Positions 8,903-18,398 of a stretch of DNA of 64,000 nt are shown piece after piece. Source of the stretch: JAJPKK01 sp963844635 (GTDB lineage: Bacteria > Pseudomonadota > Alphaproteobacteria > Rhizobiales > Xanthobacteraceae); NCBI GenBank assembly GCA_963844635.1, contig CAWJPD010000002.1:434001-498000 (forward strand). Reading direction: 5' to 3'. Each line of letters opens with the position of its first letter. The stretch's first letter is position 1. The notes beneath the pieces are model-generated. The model searched no databases. It was given only the letters and a program-made list of their open reading frames with translations, and was not told the DNA's origin. The translations under genes and the position numbers were made by a program.

Positions 8903-10249
8903 TCACCCATCCTGCTTGGGACGCGGCGGAAACTTTGCGATCAGGTCGATCTCCTGTCCGTCGCGCTTGACGCTCAGGGGCAACCAGGTCCCGGGCGCTT
9001 GCCGGCCGACGACATCGACAAGGTCGTCCGGAGTGCGCATTTCGACGCCGGCCGCCCTGACCACAAGATCGCCCGTCTTCACCCCCGCGGCTTCGGCAAC
9101 GCTGTTGCCCACCACGCGGCCAACCTTGGGTGCACCGTCGCCGATGCCGAGCACGACTCCCAGTCGCGGGCGATCGGGCGGCGGTCCCTCACTTCGTTGC
9201 AACGTGAATACGGCGTCCGCGTAGGCCGTGCCGACGAGTTGGCAAGCTTCCTTGGCCGTGACCGGGATCAAAGTCTCAAGCTCGGTTATTCCGAGGTCCT
9301 TGAGCTGATGCGGCACGCCGTTGCCGTCCTCGACATGACCGCTTCCCATGATGCCGACGATGGTCGCGGTCGGGAACTCGCGCTTGGCATTGACCAGTCC
9401 CTCGGCCATCGCCCGATCCCATGTCAATTGCGCCTGCGCGAAACGTCTGAATTCCGGCTCACCCACCGCAGCCGTCAATGCCGCTTCGTCCGGCTCCGGT
9501 GGTTGCGACGCTTGAGTGTTCGGCAGTTGCTGGAGGGCTTCCGGCGACATCGACTTTTTGAAGACATACACGCGGGCGAGGTCGCGCTGATACGCTTGGC
9601 TCGCCGGGGCTGGATCGGAAACACCTTCACGTTCCGCAACCGGGACTGCCTCCCAACCCTGTTGACCCACTTTCGCGACGAGACTGCGCTCGACGTTGAG
9701 CGCCTTCATCGGGATGCGGTTGAGGCGAGCGAACTGGAACAACGGCATATAGAACGCCGCATCGTAGCCCCAGACCTGCCGCCATTCGGAGGACTTGAGA
9801 AATTGCTCGTCCGTCAGCTTTCCGGCAACCCAATCGTCCAGCACCGCCTGCACGCGCCGTGGAAATGCTTCGAAGCCGAGGACAAGATTTGCCCCGCGGC
9901 CATGGAGCGCCGCGACGGTATGCAATTCCCACAGATGATGGTCGACGTCGGTGTGGGATTCTCCGAGCAGCACGACGGCATTCTTCGCGACGAGATCGCC
10001 AAACAGTTGTCCGCGATCGAGAGGCTGCCCGGTTTTCAAACTGATCCAATTGCCGTAGCTGGTGCAGGCGGCCGCGTTTTGCGTAGCCGAGCTTTCGGCA
10101 TTCGCCTTCGGTACGCCAACCGCTGACGCAAGCAGGAATGCTGCAACCACGGATGCGGACCGCAGCGCGTTTCGCAGCGGTGCCCTGCAGTCGGCCGCAG
10201 GACCGCCGCGGCCATATGTCGGTCCGCGCGAAGCGATCGTGTTCCTCAT
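8903..10249 (-). CDS. ChaN-family haem-binding-like protein with C-terminal PDZ domain
   Basis: A 448-residue exported protein with hydrophobic signal segment ASVVAAFLLASAVGVPKANA. Residues about 65-330 carry the ChaN/Cofac_haem_bdg fold with VVLLGESHTDVDHH, LVLGFEAFPRRVQAV and VGIMGSGHVEDGNGVPHQL, motifs linked in that family to haem or metal binding. Residues about 360-445 form a PDZ domain (RLGVVLGIGDG, AGVKTGDLVVRAAGVEMRT). The ATG at 10249 is preceded by GGCGGGAGAACCGAC. It is transcribed alone, away from the membrane-protein gene at 10529. The PDZ extension suggests coupling to a periplasmic protease or partner, which is inference. Confidence 0.82.
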   Translation of the reverse strand: MRNTIASRGPTYGRGGPAADCRAPLRNALRSASVVAAFLLASAVGVPKANAESSATQNAAACTSYGNWISLKTGQPLDRGQLFGDLVAKNAVVLLGESHTDVDHHLWELHTVAALHGRGANLVLGFEAFPRRVQAVLDDWVAGKLTDEQFLKSSEWRQVWGYDAAFYMPLFQFARLNRIPMKALNVERSLVAKVGQQGWEAVPVAEREGVSDPAPASQAYQRDLARVYVFKKSMSPEALQQLPNTQASQPPEPDEAALTAAVGEPEFRRFAQAQLTWDRAMAEGLVNAKREFPTATIVGIMGSGHVEDGNGVPHQLKDLGITELETLIPVTAKEACQLVGTAYADAVFTLQRSEGPPPDRPRLGVVLGIGDGAPKVGRVVGNSVAEAAGVKTGDLVVRAAGVEMRTPDDLVDVVGRQAPGTWLPLSVKRDGQEIDLIAKFPPRPKQDG

Positions 10250-10528
10250 TGTCGGTTCTCCCGCCCGCCGAAATTCCGATGGCGCAGACAGTTGTACTTA
10301 TTCTAATTCTAAAAATGCGCCAACTCGCGGGCCGAAGCAAGCCTTGTGAGCACGGCATAAAGGCCGATGTGTCGCAGTTAGATAGCAGGATTGTTGGAAC
10401 GATTGAGATTTCCGTCTTGGCTCGTTGCGGGTCGCGCGTCGCGATGTCACCCGAACGGTGCCATTGCTTGTTCCCGGCGCAGGGTCTAAAAACGCTTTCC
10501 CTGCGAGGTTCCAGCCTGCGATAATGCC

Positions 10529-11245
10529 ATGGTCAGTTACATCCCCGTTCTCACCACGCTTTTCTCGATCTTCTTTCTGACCCAGATCGTTCCACATTAT
10601 CTGGCGAAGCGGTCGCCTTATCTGCTGTGGTGGACGCTGGGGGTCCTCACATTCGGCGCCGGCACGCTGACCGAGAGCATCAACGCTATCTTCGGCTGGA
10701 GCGAGTGGAATACCAAGGTTTGGTACATCGTCGGCGCTCTTCTCGGCGGATATCCGCTGGCGCAAGGGACCATTTATCTTCTGATGAAGCGACGCTTTGC
10801 AGATGCTTCGGCGATCGTATGCACCGCGGTGATTGTCGTCGCTGCCATCTGTGTCTTGCTCTCCCCCATTGAAATTCCGGCGGGCTTCGATCATCGCCTG
10901 ACGGGACGCGTGTTCGCGTGGCAATGGGTCAGAGGCTTTTCTCCACTGCTCAACCTCTATGCTTTTGTTTTCCTGTTTGGCGGCGCCGTCTATTCTGCCG
11001 TTCAGTATTTCGCATCAGACAATGCGAGATCCCGGTTCCTCGGAAACATTCTCATCGCCATTGGCGCGCTGCTTCCGGGCATCGGCGGAAGCTTCACGCG
11101 TTTCGGCTATGTTGAGGTTCTGTACATCACGGAATTCGTCGGTCTTTCCTCGATCTACTTCGGCTACTACATGATGCGGAAAGATCGTTCGGCGTCGACC
11201 CACGCCAACCAGCGAAATTGGAAGGGCTCGCTGTCGCCGGGCTGA
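10529..11245 (+). CDS. Multi-pass membrane protein of unknown function
   Basis: A 238-residue protein with about seven hydrophobic spans spread evenly along its length, for example VLTTLFSIFFLTQIVPHYL, LLWWTLGVLTFGAGTL, AIVCTAVIVVAAICVLL and LYAFVFLFGGAVYSAV. The tail after the last span is short and basic. I do not recognise a characterised family. It has its own 280-base upstream region shared with the divergent ChaN-like gene. Confidence 0.75.
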   Translation: MVSYIPVLTTLFSIFFLTQIVPHYLAKRSPYLLWWTLGVLTFGAGTLTESINAIFGWSEWNTKVWYIVGALLGGYPLAQGTIYLLMKRRFADASAIVCTAVIVVAAICVLLSPIEIPAGFDHRLTGRVFAWQWVRGFSPLLNLYAFVFLFGGAVYSAVQYFASDNARSRFLGNILIAIGALLPGIGGSFTRFGYVEVLYITEFVGLSSIYFGYYMMRKDRSASTHANQRNWKGSLSPG

Positions 11246-11420
11246 TCCCTTTCCGGTTGTCTCCCGATCGTGGGCGCGTCGGAGTATAATTCCGAACATT
11301 GCCCGGTCGGTGGAAGGTGATCACGCGAGTGATGTTTGATGCGCGATGATCGCGCACATTCGAATTTCTCAAAACGGGATCATCTTGCAGCCCGAACAAC
11401 GGGCAGAACGGAAATACGCC

Positions 11421-12560
11421 ATGGCCAAAAGACGCTTTCTCAGGTCGACCTACGTCGCAGCATGTTTGACAATCATCCCGTGTGCGGTTGCTCCCTGGGC
11501 GTTGGCGCAGGGCGGCCCCTCGGACCCGCCGACGCAGCCGGCTGACGCCAGTCCACCGCAGCTGCGGGTTCTCGGAGGACAGACAGACTACTCTGTCGTT
11601 CACCCGCGCAAGGCATCTCCGGAGGAAATGCCGACCTGGCGGATTCCCAACATCCCGACCTCGGCCGAGGCCTATTATGCGCCCGACAATTACCACGTGA
11701 TCGCGCAGACGCAGGACCCGGATGGCGCCCATGCGTCGAACCGCACCACCGGCGCGCTGACCTGGATTTTCTCGGATGACGGCAAGACCAAATGGCGCGT
11801 CAACGACCTCGGACAAGACGCCTGCTCGTATTTCCTTCCCGACGGCAAGCGCGTGCTCTTCACCTCGACGCGGGACCACATGGACTTTCCGCTCGGAAAC
11901 GTATCGGACCAGAACAATTACCCGCAGGGCATGGAGCTCTACATGGCCGATCTCGATGGCGGCCACCGCAAGCGCCTGACCGACAACCCCTACTACGACG
12001 CCGAGCTGTCGATTTCGCCCGACGGCAAGCGCATCGTCTTCACCCGTCAGGTCGATGGTGCCCTCGATCTCTACATCATGAATGCCGATGGCACCGGCGA
12101 GAGGAAACTCACCGATACGCCCGATTGGCAGGAAGGCGCGCCGTTCTTCCTCCCCGATTCGAAGACTATCACCACGCGCGCCTGGAGCCGCGAACTTTAT
12201 GGCAAGAAGCGGCCCACGCCGATGACGATCTTCACGATCAATGTCGATACCGGCGAACGCATCCAGCGCACGCACGACGATTGGATGAACTGGGCGCCCT
12301 ATCCGGCGCCGGACGGGCGGCACTACGTGTTCGTGCGCCCACTGCTCGACAACCCGGCGAACTGGGAAATCTTTCTCGGCGACCTCGCGGGGGGCGAGCC
12401 GGTCCGGCTCACCTTCAACGACAGCTTCGACGGCTTTCCGTCGATCTCGCCTGACGGCACCAAGATGCTGTTCGCCCGCTCCGAAGGCCCAGGATTCATG
12501 GCTGGGCTCTACACCTATGTGATGGATATTTCATCGCTCAATATCGGCCCCAAGCACTGA
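11421..12560 (+). CDS. Exported TolB-like beta-propeller (PD40 repeat) protein
   Basis: A 379-residue protein with a signal peptide at MAKRRFLRSTYVAACLTII to ALAQ. Repeated WD40-like PD40 units are seen: FLPDGKRVLFTSTRD, SISPDGKRIVFTRQ, FLPDSKTITTRA, PAPDGRHYVFVRP and SISPDGTKMLFARSE, spaced as in six-bladed TolB-type propellers. An in-frame upstream start exists at 11346, but the signal peptide starts at 11421, so that ATG was preferred. It lies 33 bases before the large peptidase gene, so the two are probably cotranscribed; propellers often act as substrate gates for exported peptidases. Confidence 0.82.
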   Translation: MAKRRFLRSTYVAACLTIIPCAVAPWALAQGGPSDPPTQPADASPPQLRVLGGQTDYSVVHPRKASPEEMPTWRIPNIPTSAEAYYAPDNYHVIAQTQDPDGAHASNRTTGALTWIFSDDGKTKWRVNDLGQDACSYFLPDGKRVLFTSTRDHMDFPLGNVSDQNNYPQGMELYMADLDGGHRKRLTDNPYYDAELSISPDGKRIVFTRQVDGALDLYIMNADGTGERKLTDTPDWQEGAPFFLPDSKTITTRAWSRELYGKKRPTPMTIFTINVDTGERIQRTHDDWMNWAPYPAPDGRHYVFVRPLLDNPANWEIFLGDLAGGEPVRLTFNDSFDGFPSISPDGTKMLFARSEGPGFMAGLYTYVMDISSLNIGPKH

Positions 12561-12593
12561 TCCCCACGAACCTCCGCCAGGGAGCGTGACGCC

Positions 12594-15500
12594 ATGCGAG
12601 CGAGATTACCGCGAGTGATTTTCGTTTCCGCTTTGGCCGCCGGCACGTTCGGCGGTCATCCCGCGTTCGCGCAATCGTCCCTGCCTCCAACCATCCACCA
12701 TGATCTCGCGGTCTCGCTCGATCCCGGCACGCATCACGTGCATGTCCGTGATCACCTGCGCGTTCCCGGCGAACTTGTGACCGCAACCTTTACCCTGTCG
12801 CTGAGTTCGGACCTTCACCTGCGTGAGATCGGCGGCGGCCTGAAGCTCGTCCCTGCCCGGTCGCGCGTCGAGGGGAGCGGTTCCGGCATCGATCGCGACG
12901 ATCATGACCCGGCGTTCCGCGTCCCCGTGAACGTGTATCGGGTGGAAAGCGCCTCGCCCGGACAGGACCTGGTGGGCGACATCGATTACGACGGCGGCAT
13001 CGACTACAAGGTCGCGCAGCCGGGCAGCGAATATGCGCGCGCTTTCAGCGAATCTCCCGGCTTGATCGAAGACCGCGGCGTTTATCTTGCAGGCTCCACC
13101 TACTGGGTCCCCCAGGCCGGTAATGCCCTGATCACCTACACGCTGACGGTCCAATTGCCCGCCGGCTGGAAATCGGTGAGCCAAGGCGTGCGCACGGCAA
13201 GCGAAACTTCCGGGCCCGCCGGTGGCGTGCAGGAACGCTGGTCGGTCACCACGCCGACCGAGGAGGTGCATCTCGTCGCCGCGCAGTTCACCGAGTATTC
13301 GCGTGGTGCCGGCGCAGTGAAAGCAATGGCATTCCTGCGCAAGCCGGACCAGGCGCTGGCCGACCGCTACCTCGATGCCACGGCGCAATACCTCGACATG
13401 TACAACAGCCTTCTCGGCCCCTACCCTTATTCAAAATTCGCGTTGGTCGAGAATTTCTGGGAAACCGGCTACGGAATGCCGTCCTTCACGCTTTTGGGCG
13501 AGCAGATCATCCGCTTTCCGTTTATCCTGACCACGTCATATCCGCACGAACTGCTGCACAATTGGTGGGGCAACGGCGTCTTCGTTGATGTTGCCGGCGG
13601 AAACTGGTGCGAGGGATTGACGGCCTATCTCGCCGACCATCTGATGGCCGAACAGCGCGGCCTGGGTGCCGAGCATCGTCGCGCCATCCTGCAAAGAGTG
13701 ACGAACTACGTCACGCCCGAGAACGACTTCCCGGTCTCGCGTTTTCAGAGCCGCCATGACGGCGTCACCGAAGCCATCGGCTACGGCAAGACGGCGATGA
13801 TGTTTAACATGCTGCGCGACAAGGTGGGCGACGCGCAGTTCATCAAGGCGCTCCAGGCATTCTACCGCGACAACCGCTTTCGCGAGGCGTCGTTCGACGA
13901 CATCCGAAAAAGCTTCGAGGCTGTTTCGGGTCGCGACCTGAAGCCGTTCTTCGACCAGTGGGTCAATCAGGTCGGCACGCCGGAACTGAAACTGGAACAG
14001 GCCGTCGCGCGGGGCCGGCGTCTCGATGTCACGCTGTCACAGGGCCAACCCGGACGCCTGTTTGCCCTCGACGTTCCGGTCGTCATCGGCACGGATAACG
14101 GCGTGGAAACCAGAACGATTTCGATGCCATCCGACACGCCGCGCGTCACCGTGAGCTTCGACCTGAAAGGCCTCCCCCAACGCGTCGAGGTCGATCCGCA
14201 GTTCCAGGTGTATCGCCGGCTCAGCCCCTTCGAGATCGCGCCCTCGCTCTCGAAGGCATTTGGCGCCAAGAAGGTCCTGATTGTGACCAGCGCGAAAAGT
14301 GCTTCCGTCTACGCCGGTCTTCTCAAGGAATGGGGCCGCGACAACGTCGAGACTGTCAGCGACGGTCAGATCGATGTGCTGCCCGCCGATCGCGCCGTCT
14401 GGGTGCTCGGCGCGGACAACAAGTTCGCTCCGGTCGTTGCCGACGCGCTCAAGTCATACGGTGCATCGCTCGATGCGAGCGGATTGCGGGTCGACGGCAC
14501 CATGCACGCGGCGGCCGGACGAAGCCTTGTCGCAGCCGTGCGCCATCCCAAAAACCCAGATTCCGCCGTGATCTATGTTGCAGCGTCGAGCGAGGCTGCG
14601 GCGGACGCTCTCGCGCGCAAGCTGCCCCATTATGGCAAGTATTCCTGGCTCGTGTTTACGGGAGAAGAGGCGACCAATGAGGCGACCGGCGAGTGGCCGG
14701 TCGGCGACACGCCGCTCGTGCGCAACCTCGTGCCGCAGGCCCGGCCGATCACACTGGCGCCGCGGAAGGCGCTCGCCGAGCTGAAGCCGCAGTTCGACAC
14801 CCATCGCATAAAGGCCGATATCGAATGGCTGGCCAGTCCCGAGCGCGAAGGCCGCGGCGCCGGCAGCCGTGGTCTCGATGCCGCCGCGGACTATATTGCG
14901 CAGCGTTTCGCGGCTCTCGGCCTGAGGCCGATCTCGCCTGGGGCGGAGGGCGCCGATCGCTACTTCCAGCCTTTCAGCATGCCGGGCGAAACCGGCGCGC
15001 CGGTGGCGGCGAAGAACGTGATCGCTGTCCTCCCTGGTACCAACCCCGCCCTACGCGGTCAATCGCTGATCGTTTCCGCGCATTACGATCATCTCGGTTT
15101 CGGCTGGCCGGACGCCCGTGCGGGCGCAAAGGGGCAGTTGCATCCGGGAGCGGACGACAATGCGTCGGGCGTCGCCGTCATGCTTGAATTGGCGCGGCTG
15201 ATCGCTCCCTCGAAGCCGGAACGCAGCGTCATCTTTGCCGCCTTCGCGGGCGAGGAGGCGGGTTTGCGCGGGGCGCGCGATTATGTGAAGGAAGTGCAGG
15301 CGGCGGACGCACCATTCGCGTTATCGGGCATCATCGCCGACCTCAACCTCGACACGGTCGGACGCCTCGGCGACGGCAAGGTCACGGTCTTCGGCACCGG
15401 CTCGGCCCGCGAGATGCCTTTCATCTTCATGGGGGCAGGCGCGACCACAGGCATCCCGGTTCAAACCGTGCCAGGCGACGTTGCTGCTTCTGATAATGCG

Positions 15501-15992
15501 GCGTTTGTCGAGGCTGGAGTGCCGGCGGTCCAGCTGTTTGCATCCATCGCCACCGATTATCATCGGCCGTCGGATACGGCGGACAAGATTGACGAGGCCG
15601 GTCTCGGCAAGGTTGCCGCGGTTCTCAAGGAGGCGGTCGACTATCTCGCGGAACGTACCGAGCCGCTTCATTTTTCAGGCGACGTGGCGGCCGCGCAGTC
15701 GCCGGCGCCGTTCTCTCCAAATGCGACCCGCCGTGCCGCAACCGGCATTGTCCCCGATATGACCGATCAGGGCGAAGGCGTACGGGTCGGCAGCGTCCAG
15801 CCGGGGTCGGGCGCTGAAAATGCCGGCCTCAAGCCCGGCGACCGCCTGTTGGCTCTGGGCGGTGTCAAGATCGCCGGCCTGCACGCCTTGGCGGACGCGC
15901 TCAGGGACTTGCAGCCTGGACAAGCGGTGGCAGTGGAATTCGCGCGTGAAAAGGCGGTCCTGAACGGCACCCTGCTGCTCGGCGAGCGATAG
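12594..15992 (+). CDS. Exported bifunctional metallopeptidase: M1-like domain, M28 aminopeptidase domain and PDZ domain
   Basis: A single intact frame of 1132 residues with a signal peptide ending near HPAFAQ. Residues about 30-530 form an M1-like gluzincin with HELLH at 318-322 and the third zinc ligand Glu in NWCEGLTAY; the HExxH-to-Glu spacing is one residue shorter than in classical M1 enzymes. A linker at about 550-710 follows. Residues about 730-1020 form an M28 aminopeptidase with all five zinc-ligand motifs: SAHYDHLGF, GADDNASG, AGEEAGLRG, LNLDTVG and DYHRPSDT. Residues about 1055-1130 form a PDZ domain (GSGAENAGLKPGDRLLAL). It likely trims peptides in the periplasm. ATG at 12594 is preceded by CAGGGAGCGTGACGCC. 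Confidence 0.9.
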   Translation: MRARLPRVIFVSALAAGTFGGHPAFAQSSLPPTIHHDLAVSLDPGTHHVHVRDHLRVPGELVTATFTLSLSSDLHLREIGGGLKLVPARSRVEGSGSGIDRDDHDPAFRVPVNVYRVESASPGQDLVGDIDYDGGIDYKVAQPGSEYARAFSESPGLIEDRGVYLAGSTYWVPQAGNALITYTLTVQLPAGWKSVSQGVRTASETSGPAGGVQERWSVTTPTEEVHLVAAQFTEYSRGAGAVKAMAFLRKPDQALADRYLDATAQYLDMYNSLLGPYPYSKFALVENFWETGYGMPSFTLLGEQIIRFPFILTTSYPHELLHNWWGNGVFVDVAGGNWCEGLTAYLADHLMAEQRGLGAEHRRAILQRVTNYVTPENDFPVSRFQSRHDGVTEAIGYGKTAMMFNMLRDKVGDAQFIKALQAFYRDNRFREASFDDIRKSFEAVSGRDLKPFFDQWVNQVGTPELKLEQAVARGRRLDVTLSQGQPGRLFALDVPVVIGTDNGVETRTISMPSDTPRVTVSFDLKGLPQRVEVDPQFQVYRRLSPFEIAPSLSKAFGAKKVLIVTSAKSASVYAGLLKEWGRDNVETVSDGQIDVLPADRAVWVLGADNKFAPVVADALKSYGASLDASGLRVDGTMHAAAGRSLVAAVRHPKNPDSAVIYVAASSEAAADALARKLPHYGKYSWLVFTGEEATNEATGEWPVGDTPLVRNLVPQARPITLAPRKALAELKPQFDTHRIKADIEWLASPEREGRGAGSRGLDAAADYIAQRFAALGLRPISPGAEGADRYFQPFSMPGETGAPVAAKNVIAVLPGTNPALRGQSLIVSAHYDHLGFGWPDARAGAKGQLHPGADDNASGVAVMLELARLIAPSKPERSVIFAAFAGEEAGLRGARDYVKEVQAADAPFALSGIIADLNLDTVGRLGDGKVTVFGTGSAREMPFIFMGAGATTGIPVQTVPGDVAASDNAAFVEAGVPAVQLFASIATDYHRPSDTADKIDEAGLGKVAAVLKEAVDYLAERTEPLHFSGDVAAAQSPAPFSPNATRRAATGIVPDMTDQGEGVRVGSVQPGSGAENAGLKPGDRLLALGGVKIAGLHALADALRDLQPGQAVAVEFAREKAVLNGTLLLGER

Positions 15993-16078
15993 GAATCTGT
16001 CGGTGGTCGAACGCGAGACCTCAACTGACGGTGATATTCGGCAATAGTGGCGATCGGATTGCCGCTACGTGCAAAAAC

Positions 16079-17017
16079 TCAACCGCGGGCGATGCGGTCG
16101 ACCGCGGCAATCTCTTCCACTGTCAATTGCCAGCGAAGCCCACTTGCGTTTTGCCGTATCTGTTCCGGCGAGGTTGCGCCGGCGATGACGCTCGCGACGC
16201 AGGAATGGCTCAACAGCCAGCCGAACGCCAGCTCAAGCAACGTGTGGCCCCGCTCGGCGCAATAGCCGGCGAGGCGCTCGACAATGTCGAGATTGTGTTC
16301 GGTGACAAAACGCTCCGCGAGCCGCCCCTCGGTCAACCTGGTGCCGGAGGGCAGCGGCTTGCCCTTGCGGTACTTGCCGCTAAGAAGTCCGCTTGCCAGT
16401 GGGAAATAAGGGATCAAGGCCAAGCCGTGTCGCTCGATCACCGGCACGAGGTCCGGCTCGATGGCTCGGTTGAGCAGGTTGTATTCATCCTGGGTTGCGA
16501 CGAAGGGCGCGAGGCGCTGCCGCTGCGCAATCGCCAGTGCGTCTTCGAGTTGCGGACCGGTCAGGTTCGAGCAGGCGGCGTAACGGATTTTTCCTGCGCG
16601 GACGAGATCGTCGAGCGCGCGTAGCGTCTCTTCGATCGGCGTCGCCCGGTCGGGCCGGTGCAGGTAATAAAGGTCGATGTGGTCGGTGCGCAGCCGCTTC
16701 AGGCTCGCTTCGACGGCGGCCATCACATAGCTGCGTGACCCGCCCTTGCGGCGTCCCTCGTCGTCCATCGGCATGCCGAATTTGGTCGCAAGGACCACGT
16801 CGTTACGGCGAGATCCGAGCAACTCCCCGATCAGGGTCTCCGAACCGCCGCGGTTGCCATAAACATCCGCAGTGTCGAAAAAGTTGATGCCGGCCTCCAG
16901 GGCGGCGTCGATGACGCGGCTGGTCTTGTCGCGGTCGATTCGGCCGCCGAAATTGTTGCAGCCCAGTCCGAGCGCCGAGACCTCGATCCCGGTGGTTCCA
17001 AATTTCCGCTTGATCAT
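16079..17017 (-). CDS. Aldo/keto reductase
   Basis: A 312-residue NADPH-dependent aldo/keto reductase. The core shows FFDTADVYGNRGGSE with catalytic Asp and Tyr, VVLATKFGMP with the catalytic Lys, and the His in HIDLYYLHRPD. The C-terminal cofactor-phosphate region is SVIAGATSPEQIRQN. The start was placed at the ATG of MIKRKFGTTGIEVSALG because the family begins there; an upstream in-frame start would add 48 unrelated residues. It converges on the M1-M28 peptidase gene with 86 bases between the stops. The substrate cannot be told from sequence. Confidence 0.92.
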   Translation of the reverse strand: MIKRKFGTTGIEVSALGLGCNNFGGRIDRDKTSRVIDAALEAGINFFDTADVYGNRGGSETLIGELLGSRRNDVVLATKFGMPMDDEGRRKGGSRSYVMAAVEASLKRLRTDHIDLYYLHRPDRATPIEETLRALDDLVRAGKIRYAACSNLTGPQLEDALAIAQRQRLAPFVATQDEYNLLNRAIEPDLVPVIERHGLALIPYFPLASGLLSGKYRKGKPLPSGTRLTEGRLAERFVTEHNLDIVERLAGYCAERGHTLLELAFGWLLSHSCVASVIAGATSPEQIRQNASGLRWQLTVEEIAAVDRIARG

Positions 17018-17252
17018 GCCGAGGGGCCCTCGCGCTGATCGATCCAATGGCAGCCGAATTCCGGAGCGACAAACGTCGCGCGACCGGAGGACGACGCCTT
17101 TTCCCTGACCTTGCCGCCGGATATTTTCATACCGCCCAAATGTGGTATCGATCGCTGTCAATCAAGCCAGAACCGATCGCGAATGCCAAGGTGCCGAGAA
17201 CGGCGCCGGCAATGCGAGCGCGACGCACGGAAACTGCGAAGGAGGAGAAGCC

Positions 17253-18108
17253 ATGTTGTCCATGCAGAGGCATTGGGTCTTGAGTGCCGGGCTGTTCGCG
17301 GCCCTCGGCGGGATCGGTCACATCGCTGTTGTAGAGTCCCGCGCCGGCGCAGCAGCAGGCGGCGCAGCCCAACTTTTCGTTGTCGAGTACATCCGGATGG
17401 GTCCGGGTGGGGCAGGGCGGCCCCGACTTTGACGCCATTCCCGGCACCATCCCTCCGGTCACCTACGACCCGGCACATCCCTTTGTCAACAACGGCACCG
17501 GGAGGCAGTCCACCTATCGGATCGCCGACTTGAACAATCCGAACCTGAAGCCGTGGGTCAAGGATCACATGAAGAAAGACAACGACGAAGTGCTCGCCGG
17601 CAAGATCGCGTTCACGCCGCGCCAAAGCTGTATGCCGGCCGGCGTCCCAGCCTTTATGGCTTATGGCGGACCGACGCCGCTCTATTTCATTCAGCTCCCG
17701 AAGGAGGTCTGGATGATCTTCTCCGGCGATCACCAAATCCGGCGCGTCTATATGAACGTCCCGCATTCAGCCGAGGTGAGGCCGTCCTGGTATGGGGAGT
17801 CGGTGGGGCATTACGAAGGCGACACGCTCGTCATCGACACCGTCGGGCAGAATGAGGACACGTTCGTCGACCCCTACCGCACGCCGCACACCGATAAGCT
17901 TCATGTCATCGAACGCTGGAGGATGACGAACGAGGGCAAGGGATTGGAAGCCGTGTTCACCGTCGAGGACCCCGATGCGTTTTATCAGCCCTGGACCGGG
18001 AAGCGGCGCTATCGGCACGTCGAGGAGAAAATGGAGGAAGACGTCTGCGCCGAGAACAACGAGCATATCGACTATCGCATCCCAGTCGCGAACAGGTTGG
18101 ATTTTTGA
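17253..18108 (+). CDS. Exported hypothetical protein, paralogue of the gene at 60395 (one frameshift)
   Basis: The start ATG at 17253 follows GGAGGAGAAGCC. The N-terminus MLSMQRHWVLSAGLFAALGG is a signal peptide. The frame changes near 17375, after which the product reads GGPDFDAIPGTIPPVTYDP to the stop. It matches the 60395-61234 product along most of its length, with identical blocks such as NPNLKPWVK, KKDNDEVLAGK, HYEGDTLV and FTVEDPD. The family appears to be a conserved secreted alphaproteobacterial protein of unknown function; conserved Trp, Tyr and acidic residues suggest a beta-rich binding fold, which is inference. Confidence 0.75.
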
Positions 18109-18328
18109 TCGCCGTCGCGTCCTCACTCTCCTGCGGTTGTCATCTCAAGTCCGCGGCGCGGATACCCGACCTCCTCCCGTCGCGGGAGCAGGTTGGCGTG
18201 CAGCGGAGTTGCCGAATGGTAGGCCGGATATGGTGCGAAATCGGCAACCGATTGTCGCCACGCGGTTTGTCGAACCTCTTTCACTGATTCGTAGCTCAAA
18301 ACCCTCTCTCCCGTCGTGCGCTGGGCGG

Positions 18329-18352
18329 CACTCTCTCCCACAGGGGAGAGAG
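18329..18352. repeat. Intergenic hairpin of the ACTCTCTCCC/GGGAGAGAGT type
   Basis: A perfect 10-bp stem with a 4-base loop in the 290-base gap 18109-18398. A weaker related stem, CTCCCG/CGGGAG, lies at about 18174-18188. This is the same kind of CTCTCCC/GGGAGAG hairpin as at 20774-20957 and probably a degenerate member of one intergenic repeat family. It sits between convergent genes and may end transcription. The rest of the gap shows no gene. Confidence 0.5.
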
Positions 18353-18398
18353 TCAGCTTGCCCTCTTCTGATTTTGCAGCGATCCCCGCTGACGATTT

